Assembly: GCA_030522415.1 (NCBI GenBank)
Contig: CM060127.1
Span: 9,633,207 to 9,697,206, forward strand
DNA from: Channallabes apus
Taxonomy: Eukaryota > Chordata > Actinopteri > Siluriformes > Clariidae
Direction of reading: 5' to 3'
DNA: 64,000 nt
Position numbers and translations under genes: made by a program. Each line of letters starts with the position of its first letter. Positions within the stretch are counted from its first letter, which is position 1. Positions 55,848-64,000 of the stretch are shown one piece after another. The notes below the pieces were generated by a model. The model worked only from the letters and a program-made list of their open reading frames with translations, was not told where the DNA came from and ran no database searches.

Positions 55848-56902
55848 CAGTACGGTCATCGGCCACTTTGTTAGGTACACCCTGACAGGACTGGGTTGGA
55901 CCAGATTTTTCCTTAATTTGTTTTGTGGTACAGATTCAACTAGATGCTGCAAAACTTCCTTAAAGATTTTTTGACATGATAGCATCACGACTGCACATCC
56001 GTGATGCAAAACTCGTGGAGGCCATTTAAATCCAGTAAGCTCACTTGTTCAAGAAGTAAGTTTGAGATCATTTTTAACTTTGTGACATGCCGTGCTATCC
56101 TGTGGTCATAAAGGGATGGATATGTTCAGCATCAATACTCAGGTAGGCTATGGCATTTAAACAAAGCTCAATTGGTACCAAGGGGGCCAAAGTGTTCCAA
56201 GAAAATCATTATCATCCCCACATCATTATACCTCCACCAGCAGCCTGAACCATTGATACAAGGCTGGATGTATGCTCTCATGCTGACTGACGACAAGTTC
56301 TGTCTCTATGAAAAATTTGAGACTCCTCAAACCAGGTAACATTCACATATTGTTGAATATTGGCGAGACCAGGCGAATTCTAGCCTTAGGTTCCTGTTAT
56401 TAGCTGACAGGATCTGCACCCGGTGTCGTCTTCTGCTGCTAGACCATCAAGGTTCAATATGATGTTTAGAGTTGCTTCATACCTCATTTGTTGCGAGATG
56501 TCAGTTGACTTTCTATCTGCTCAAACCAGTCTGGCTATTCTGCTCTGACCTCTGACATCTACAAGGAATTTTCACCCAGAGAACTGCTGCTCACTGGATA
56601 TTTTCAGGATGTTCTCTGTAAACCCTAGAGATGTTTGTGCGTGAAAATCCCAGTAGATCAGCAGTTTCAAAAATACTCACACCAGCATGTCTGGTACCAA
56701 CAACCTTGCCACATTCAAAGTCACATAAATCACCTTTCTTCCACATACTGATGCTCGGTTTGAACTTCAGCGGATCATCTCAACTATGTCTACTCTACAT
56801 ACCTAAATGCAGTAAGTTGCTGCCATGTGATTGGCTGATAGATATTTGTGTGAATGAGCAGTTGAACAGGTGTCCATAATGAAGTGGCCAGTGAGTGTAC
56901 TG
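55848..56902 (-). mobile_element. Decayed Tc1 transposon (~1055 bp)
   Basis: Ends: CAGTACGGTCATCGGCCACT then TTGTTAGGTACACC on the left; GGTGTCCATAATGAAGTGGC then CAGTGAGTGTACTG on the right. They are inverted copies and TA lies on each side. The interior follows, in order, the minus-strand transposase of a very common teleost Tc1 family (GTTTGAACTTCAGCGGATCA, AAATCCCAGTAGATCAGCAG, GGTGTCGTCTTCTGCTGCT, ATAAAGGGATGGATATG, GACATGATAGCATCACG). There are many gaps and no open frame survives. The fossil at 21207-21690 belongs here. Confidence 0.9.
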
Positions 56903-56927
56903 TACAAGCACAGTTGAGTTCTCAAGT

Positions 56928-57282
56928 TTATTCATTCATTCATTCATCTTCTATACTGCTTTATCCTGTATTTAGGGTGGCGGGGACCTGGAGCCTATCC
57001 CAGGAGACTCAGGGCATGAGGCAGGGTACACCCTGGACAGCGTGCCAATCCATCGCAGAGCACACACACACTATGGTCAATTTGGGAACGCCAATTAGCC
57101 TAATCTGCATATCTTTGGACTGTGGGAGGAAACCGGAGTACCCGGAGGAAACCCACCAAGCACGGGGAGAACATGCAAACTCCATGCACACAGAGACGGG
57201 AATCGAGCCTGGCCGGGAATCGAACCCGGACCCTGGAGGTGCAAAGGCAACAGTGCTAACCACTACACCACCGTGCCGCCAT
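56928..57282 (-). mobile_element. SINE, (AATG)n-tailed family, copy G (full length, reverse)
   Basis: (ATTC)n tail at 56930-56947, then the complete body and head in reverse orientation, ending CTAACCACTACACCACCGTG then CCGCC. It is the reverse partner of copy C and nearly intact. The 137- and 100-codon frames are SINE translations. Confidence 0.92.
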
Positions 57283-57599
57283 CTCTCAAGTTTATAGTTT
57301 CTTAATTTCACAACAACATTAATACCTTAGCTATAATGAAACCCAATTCCTACTGACAGATGTGTTGCTGAGGTTGAAAAAAATTGTATGGATTCGTTTC
57401 CTACAAACACCTACAAACAATTCTGTAAACCAGATAATTATTATAAATGAAACCATTATACGGCAATTTATCAGGTTTACGCTACACCATGCAGACATTA
57501 TATAATGCATCCAACACATTCCTTATAGTATTAGTTCTTGTAAGTATTCCTCGGAGATATAGTACATGGACATACGTACACATGTTCTGTTACTGTTAA

Positions 57600-57713
57600 T
57601 TCATTTATTCAGCCATTCAGTTTTTCCAACATGTCAGAAAGAATCTCACAAAGCTCAGGGCACAAGGCAGGGGACACACCAGTTTGGGTGCCAACCCTTT
57701 GTTGGGCACAGGT

Positions 57714-57753
<40 letters not shown>

Positions 57754-57955
57754 GTAACCTGGATTACCATATTCCTACATTGCATGTCTTTGGAATGTTG
57801 CTTTTTTTACTGAAACCAGAGTAAACGGATGAAAGCCTTCAAGCACGGGGAAGAACATGCAAACTCCACATACACATACCTGAGAAGATTCGAACCTCCG
57901 CCCACCTTGGACCTTGGAGTTGTGGGGCCACAGTTCGAACCACTCTGGACATTTC
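57600..57955 (-). mobile_element. SINE, (AATG)n-tailed family, copy H (old, CA-expanded)
   Basis: TTCATTTATTCAGCCATTCA, CTCAGGGCACAAGGCAGGGG, a 40-bp (CA)n at ~57713-57751, GCACGGGGAAGAACATGCAA, ACTCCACATACACA and CGAACC words follow copy G in order. The family's short internal GT stretch has grown into a microsatellite here. Confidence 0.75.
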
Positions 57956-58836
57956 CTGGAGAAGACCGTGATCCAACTCCATAACACGTATCATCTTAAT
58001 GAATATTTAAATTTTAACCCTTAAGTTTCCCTTTTTGCGCACAATTATTAGAAATTCAACATTTGGAATTATTGACTGCTAAACAACTCAATTAGACATA
58101 TGTAATGACAGTACAGGTGATCGCTGTCCAATGATTGTGTTTAGAAAGTTATATAGTATATACTATTTTCCAGTACTGAAATATACTATAGTCAGAGAAT
58201 TTTTTTTCCTTTTCATTTTTTTATTATATGTTTTTTACTAGCTGTAATTGCAGCACAAATCTCAGTGCACTGAGCAAGGGTGAATTCTGAAGCATCATTT
58301 ACATGACAAAGGCCTGGATCTAGGTTAAAGTCAACCAGCTTTCACAAAGGAACTGTTTACAGGCCTGATTGGACATCAGTGTTACCGGAGAAGATCTTGT
58401 AAATCTTACACGCTGTTTTTTTTTTTTCATTTGTTTGTTTAGTTTTTTGCTTGTTTGTTTTGGATTTTACAAGAAGAAACAAAAACAAAACAAAAGGCGG
58501 AAGAAAAAAACTACTGGTGTTCCAAGATGCCCTAATGGAAAGAGCAGCAACAACAACAACAACAACAAAAAGGATAAAATATCAGAATACATATAGACAG
58601 GCCTTTTTATCCTGGAAATCAATTCCAAAAAGAAAAAATTCCAATGACCTTTTGAAAGATTCGACATCCTTGTTACTCGCCATCATCAACAAGATTACAC
58701 AACATTATATTGTTCATTAACTGCTTACTGTAGTCATCAAAAATCCAATTTTAACCACTTTCTTCTAATCCAGTCCAGCACCATCATACTTTTCTTTAAA
58801 TCATCTTTTGTTTTTTTGTTTTTTCTTTTCATTAAG
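57956..58836. other. Unassigned, ending in a pyrimidine-rich tract
   Basis: T-runs, purine-rich stretch 58471-58570 with (AAC)n, then a strong polypyrimidine tract at 58792-58830 leading to ATTAAG at 58831-58836, an acceptor-like context. Confidence 0.4.
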
Positions 58837-59040
58837 CCGTCCCGGAGCCTCAAACAGCCACACATCCACCAAATCCCCAACAACGAAGTCTAACAAGCTG
58901 GAGTTAACTCCAAAGCTGGCGTCTCCTTCTGTGTGTATCGTTAACGTTCCTTCCTGCTTCACCTCTCGAAGTCAGGAGGTCAGAACAGGGTTGATCGAAA
59001 CACCGAAAGCATGCCGTATAACGATATACGAGCAGGTCTG
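58837..59040 (+). other. Candidate internal exon (68 codons, unrecognised product)
   Basis: A 204-base block is open in one frame. It is preceded by a long T/C tract and AAG, a good 3' splice acceptor with a possible branch point TTCTAAT near 58763, and followed by CTG|GTGAGAG, a good donor. It enters and leaves in the same phase, so it could be included or skipped without shifting the frame. The peptide is rich in Ser/Thr/Pro/Lys at first (RPGASNSHTSTKSPTTK) and ends RITIYEQV. It has more CpG than its surroundings. I do not recognise it. Chance is a real alternative: an open stretch of this length occurs by luck a few percent of the time per frame. Confidence 0.25.
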
Positions 59041-60040
59041 GTGAGAGACAGCCGCGCAATCTGTCTTGTTGTCCCGTTCACCTTGCACTGACAGAACACA
59101 AAGGCTCCTGTAAATGTCATGACTCTAACACTAGGAAATGCAGCACAGGCAAAAAAAAAAAAGAAGGGAAAAATGGCAAAATGTGCAGATGAACAGATTT
59201 AAAGTAATGGAGCGATTCCATTTTCATGTTAGCAAAGCTGATAATGAAATCTCACACCCTCCACAGTACTTCGTGGCCTCCCATCATAATTACTTGCGAA
59301 AATGTCAGGTGCAGTTTTCTCATGTTTTTTTTTTTTTTTTAATTTCCACTTTCTTTTACTAGTCAATTTGGCATTATCTCCATTCCATTTAAATAATCCA
59401 GTACATATTATATATAGTGTGCATATACAGTACTGAAGGTAACTCTATAATACATAAATAACTTACTGTATATTCTCTAGGACGATACAGAAAATATCCT
59501 TTGTTCTTAAAGAAAGGAGCATGAAGCATCGCCATGGAGACTAGAAATTTAGCAAATCTCGACCTGTTAGTTAGTACCAATGTCAACTTAAACTTAAGGT
59601 GTGTACATATCTATAGCTCCAAAATATTCATTCATTCATTCATTTGCAATGCAAAGTCTTGGGACTGTATAGGAAAACCATAGTACTGTACCTAAAGGCA
59701 AACTCCATGGATCAAAGGCAAGATTCAAACTCCTGTCACACTGAGTCACATTACCAGTACATCCTCAAGAATATCCTTGCGTGAATGCAGTACGAATTTG
59801 GCAAGAATGTAGTAAAAACTGGTAAGGACATAGTATTGTCTCCCTTGAATCAAGATACAGGAGGAACTTAATAAGAGCATAGTACCAGCATCATGGACCA
59901 AATAACGGCGTAACTACCATCTCTTCATTGACGGATCACAAGCACGGCGCAGACGGGAAAGACTGGATGACGAGAACGCTGGAGGTCTGACGCAACAGCG
60001 CTGATCACTGAGGCACCATGCCACCTCCAACCTTAATAGA
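59041..60040. other. Unassigned with two SINE-like scraps
   Basis: 59150-59300 is repeat-free. (ATTC)n at 59629-59644 with CAAACTCCATGGATC and GATTCAAACTCC at 59690-59740, and GAGAACGCTGGAGGTCTGAC then CACTGAGGCACCATGCCACC at 59971-60028, are probably very old minus-strand SINE pieces. Confidence 0.4.
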
Positions 60041-61125
60041 CTATTTGAAAACTTGAAATAATATGAATGAAGTATATCACTCATAGAGGTATATATTATA
60101 TCATACAAAATATATTTCATATTAAGAGCTGTAGAATTTATTTCACAGTTAAAAGGATCTGTAGCTATAAAATGTTTAAGAACCCCAGAGCTGGGCTGTA
60201 TATTAAACTAAGCTCATACGAGCCACATCAATTGTATGGGTTGTTATTTTAGGACTCCTATGACTGCAGGTTCTTGCTATTAATGCCATATTTTGCAGTG
60301 TAGTCCCATAATCTAAACAGCACTATATTTCTGCTGGTAGCGGACCGTCATAGTGGACGCTTGGGAATCAGTTAAAATTCACTGCCGCGGAAGGAAGGAA
60401 GCGAAAAATCCTGCTGGATTAACAACCGTTCTGTGATCATATTGCGTGTTTATACTATATAACAGCACAGAAAACCCGGCTCAGACAGTCTGTATTTGAA
60501 CATTATCTTTACCAAATCACAGCTATATAAAACGTATAAGTCTAAGAAGAAAAAATATGACCGGAAATACACTGCATGACCCTGACTAAACCGACAAACC
60601 CGACATATTTGAGAGCACTTCTTTTTTTCAGCAGGATGCAGTCAAACCAACGCCACCAGGAATGGATGGAACAGTCGGGAGAGAAACACACACTTCCATC
60701 CTGACTTTGATAAGCTGTGGTAAAGCAAACCTGGATGCGTCATGCGTGTGAACACGCAATCACACACTTAATTTAACACTTCATACACTAAGCCTTGTTA
60801 CAATCATGTTTAAAAAATAATAGCCATCTGTGATTGTTAATTCATGTATGATAATTAAAAGTATTGAATGTAATTCAGGCATGTTAAAAAGATAGTATCT
60901 CCCATTTTATTATGCTTTTTTTTTTTTTGTAAAAACAACAGTATTAGGCAAACACAAGAAGAAGAAAAAAATAACTGTGAGCAATACTAAATACTGTTTC
61001 CACAGGACATACAGTAAGAGTGTAAGTTGCAGCCAGGACCTGCTAATCATCTGAATTTTTGGACGATTGCTGGTCTGCATCATTCAGGTATGGTTCAGAA
61101 TCAGGTAACACAATACCAAGAGGGA
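60041..61125. other. Unassigned sequence
   Basis: No gene recognised. 60240-60700 is largely repeat-free. T-run at 60916. Confidence 0.4.
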
Positions 61126-61127
61126 AA

Positions 61128-61480
61128 GACATAAGAAATGGTCTTAGAGAAGCAATTGTTGCTGCACATCCATCCGAAAAAGGGTTATAAAACCATTTCC
61201 AATCAATTTTGAGTTCAACATTCTACAGTAAGAAATATTATTCTGGAGAGCAAGACAGTTGCTGATCTTTCCAGGAGTGGACGTCCCAGCACATTCACCC
61301 CAAGGTGTGCAATGCTCAAAGAAATACAAAAATCCCAAAAACTACACCTCAGACCCTACAGGCCTCACTGGACATATTAAATATTAAAAGTCTGTGAGCA
61401 CAATTAGAAGAAGAGTTATTGCTGCAAAAGGTGGATCTACAAGCTAATGAATCAGATGAGGGTCACTTAGTATATTGGCC
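61128..61480 (+). pseudogene. Tc1 transposase DNA-binding-half fossil
   Basis: Frames with stops read EAIVAAHPSEKG (61148 on), similar to the first helix-turn-helix of Tc1 transposases with a K-G-Y-K-A-I-S-like continuation, then FQEWTSQHIHPKVCNAQRN and PKTTPQTLQASLDIL. The last matches RTT-x-x-x-LQASL of the N-terminal domain (compare RTTSKELQASL in the 44-kb element). The sequence then jumps to a 3'-end-like TTATTGCTGCAAAAGGTGG, so the catalytic core is deleted. Confidence 0.7.
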
Positions 61481-61936
61481 ACAGGTTTTTTTTTTTCTTT
61501 TTTCTTTTTGATTTCAATTTTGTTAAATAAATAATGTCCCAGTAATAAAAAAAAAATTAATAAAAAAAAAGCTATACTTCTTTTACTTCTTCTTTTTAGA
61601 ACATTGTTCTTTATCCGAGGTCGTATTTGTACTAATATTGGGACCTGCTACAGTACAATAAAATGTTTTTTATTTTGTTTTTACACAAAAATACATCTAA
61701 TTAAAAGAAGGGGTACTAACTTTTGAACACGACTGTTCAGTATATGTGTATGAATACATTTTGTTATGATGCTGATTTTGAACTATTCCACAGCAACACA
61801 ATGAGAACACAAGAAGAACTCATAAAATGCTCAAACTTAAACTAACTCATAAAAACTAAACTAATCCGACTTTGTGTGTGTGTGATTCAGTCTTTTCTAC
61901 ATAAATTAAATGATTTTATGTAGAAAACAGTGGTTC

Positions 61937-61978
<42 letters not shown>

Positions 61979-62612
61979 CTAATTTACAATTAATTTAAGA
62001 TTAATCATTGTTTTCCAAAATCATACATTTCTGTAATGAGTCATTGCAATTATTCTTAATTAGTTTGTGATCAAATGAAATGATGTTTTCAGTACCTGCT
62101 TTGATCAGACCAGGGACTCCTACTGCCTTTATATTTCATCACTGCAATTTTGTATGACAGTAACTATTTGCAACTATATATTTTCTCTTGAACAGGAGTA
62201 ATATTTAGTGGAATTAAACATCAAAGATGTAATTAGTTAATAAAATGTGATGATAGTATTGAGTGTGGAACAACGGTGTACATTGGAATTAACTGATTAC
62301 TAAATGTTAGTAAAAAAAACAAATAAAACACATTTTATCTGGTATTTTTTTTACTATAAGATTATAATGAAACCTAATTCACATTTAGTTCACATTATTT
62401 ACGCTTTTACTCATAGTCTTGTTCTGTAAATGTTTTTGCTAAATAAACATAGAATAAATGTAGTGATATATTAATATACTTTTTATATATTGCAGCTATA
62501 TGATGGCAAAGACAAAAAATTATCTCAATCTTCAATTTTAATACTTTCATTATTAAGTAACAATACATGATTTTCTAAATAAAAAAATAATAAAAAAATA
62601 AATATATATATA

Positions 62613-62669
<57 letters not shown>

Positions 62670-62905
62670 AATATTTTTCATATTCTTAAAGCTGTGCAAA
62701 TTAATACAACTTTAATGAACAAATTTTTAGTCATGCTATGCTTGTAATAGCCGTGTGCTATTGGCATGAATATTGTTTATTTTAAGCATTTAAGTACTAT
62801 TAATAAAGCTCTAGGTTTGTGCCCATCGTGATACTATTGTTAGTATTTTGCTTATATTTATGTAATGAATATAATAGGAAAGAAATAATACACAAATTCT
62901 GTGCT
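61481..62905. other. AT-rich sequence with microsatellites
   Basis: (AAT)n at 61937-61977, (AT)n at ~62600-62666, poly(A)/poly(T) runs near 61487 and 61550. No gene seen. Confidence 0.5.
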
Positions 62906-62908
62906 TAA

Positions 62909-63224
62909 AGGGGACCAATTATGCAAAATGTAGGTTAATGTCGTTTATAGACAAACAAAATTAGCTTTAAATGAACTTCCCTACTTTTAGTCCTTTTTCC
63001 ACTTTTGCATTGACGAGGTTCAATCAAGCCAACTGGATTCTCCTCCTTGATGTGACATCATATAAGAAGAAACCCCTCCCCCAGCTCATTGTTCAGCTCT
63101 GCTGTACTCTGGAGGGGCCTGGCTCAGTAGCTCATTTACATAGACACTGAAATGGCAAGTTAACAGGAGGAGCGAAAAAGGGGGAGTATGAGCTATGAAA
63201 TGATGTATTCTCTGAGTAATATTT

Positions 63225-63258
<34 letters not shown>

Positions 63259-63316
63259 TCCACGGAACTCGGAGATCTATATTAACTTGTTCAAGAAATA
63301 GTATAATACAGGACCT
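62909..63316. mobile_element. TTAA-flanked miniature DNA transposon (408 bp)
   Basis: TTAA stands directly on each side (62905-62908, 63317-63320). The ends are inverted: AGGGGACCAATTATGC and the reverse complement of ATAATACAGGACCT. The TTAA target is used by piggyBac and Kolobok elements. The interior has a (CA)n block (63224-63256) and no coding region. Confidence 0.75.
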
Positions 63317-63561
63317 TTAATATTATGTCAGTCAAAACTGAACGAATGGAGCCAGTCTGAAATCCGAGACACCTAAATCAATTTTGAATTTGTAATACAT
63401 AGTAACACAAGTACTGGAGCCCGTTTATCTGGATAAAAGTGGAACTTACAGTATATAGTAGCAAAATATTTTCCATCTTTATGGATCATAACAATTTGTG
63501 GTGAGATTTTGGACTGTTATGCTTTTTAAAGCAGCCGCACACACAGAGCAGACCATTAACC

Positions 63562-63564
<3 letters not shown>

Positions 63565-63610
<46 letters not shown>

Positions 63611-63616
63611 TCTCTA
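63565..63616. repeat. (CT)n microsatellite
   Basis: About 22 CT units, then CT-rich variants. Confidence 0.97.
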
Positions 63617-63889
63617 GCAGATTCTAGCTAAACCATGCATGGGGCTTTATTTTAAGTAATTCATGTGGCTGTTGTTGTTTTTTTTTTAAAGATGTAGGAC
63701 ATCCTCACAGAAGGCATTTTATGACAGCTGCCACACACCCATGAACCACCTCTGCTACTTTATGGTTATACATGTGTTCCAGTGTGTAAGCAACAGGCCC
63801 CGGGCGCATGGGTGCTGAAAGCGACGGTCTGCTCAAATCTAATGCTTTTGCTCTGAAATGAACCTAATGGAAGAATAAGATAAAAGCCA

Positions 63890-63892
<3 letters not shown>

Positions 63893-63940
<48 letters not shown>
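63893..63940. repeat. (TG)n microsatellite
   Basis: About 24 TG units. Confidence 0.97.
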
Positions 63941-63941
<1 letters not shown>

Positions 63942-64000
63942 TTATTGGAGCACATCCATTTTATAAATGCAGAAACATTGCTTATCATCGCTCTATCTAT

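Noticed and set aside
58467..58720. ORFs around the AAC and AG-rich stretch
   Set aside because: Low-complexity composition; no splice borders or homology.

Overview
The window looks like intergenic or intronic DNA from a ray-finned (teleost) fish. It is AT-rich and full of dinucleotide and trinucleotide microsatellites. It carries several Tc1/mariner families with inverted-repeat ends, 5'-truncated non-LTR retrotransposons, and tRNA-derived SINEs of types widespread in teleosts. A catfish or another Tc1-rich lineage is possible, but the sequence does not settle the species. I found no complete host protein gene, no rRNA, no functional tRNA gene and no CRISPR array. The long open frames that make sense all belong to transposable elements. 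One host-like coding segment is suggested, a 204-base open block with splice-like borders near 58.9 kb, but it is weakly supported.

Layout. 1-8 kb: the end of a Tc1 element, an L1-like relic with a DNA transposon nested in it, a short LINE with a 14-bp target duplication and a folded-back 5' end, an L2-like tail, a 220-bp local duplication, a SINE and another LINE 3' end. 8-20 kb: microsatellites, a very degenerate ~90-bp tandem array (11.4-13.2 kb) with a SINE inside, a deleted Tc1-like element, a 167-bp hAT-like miniature element, and SINE copies. 20-30 kb: a Tc1 fossil, two strong hairpins, a small hAT-like coding fossil, a ~700-bp diverged tandem duplication, a Tc1-type miniature element, and SINEs. 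30-43 kb: an L2-like reverse transcriptase ORF of 612 codons still open, a second copy of the miniature element, SINE remnants, a ~700-bp dispersed repeat, and a SINE with a tRNA-Gly(GCC)-like head. 43-64 kb: a nearly intact Tc1 element disabled by one A-run slip, a second Tc1 element with internal deletions, a third decayed Tc1 family, more SINEs, the candidate exon, another Tc1 fossil and a TTAA-flanked miniature element.

Relationships between elements are the main result. The SINE at 40.6 kb ends in the same tail as the LINE at 3.4 kb, which suggests it borrowed that LINE's machinery. The Tc1 copies at 1 bp and 52.3 kb share one internal deletion, so both come from a defective subfamily. 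The heptamer TAC(A/T)GTA, which is the canonical scar left when Tc1/Sleeping Beauty-type elements excise, occurs roughly 90 times by hand count, about six times a simple composition estimate, and sometimes in stacked arrays. This may be a fossil record of repeated Tc1 jumping. No undescribed host system was identified.
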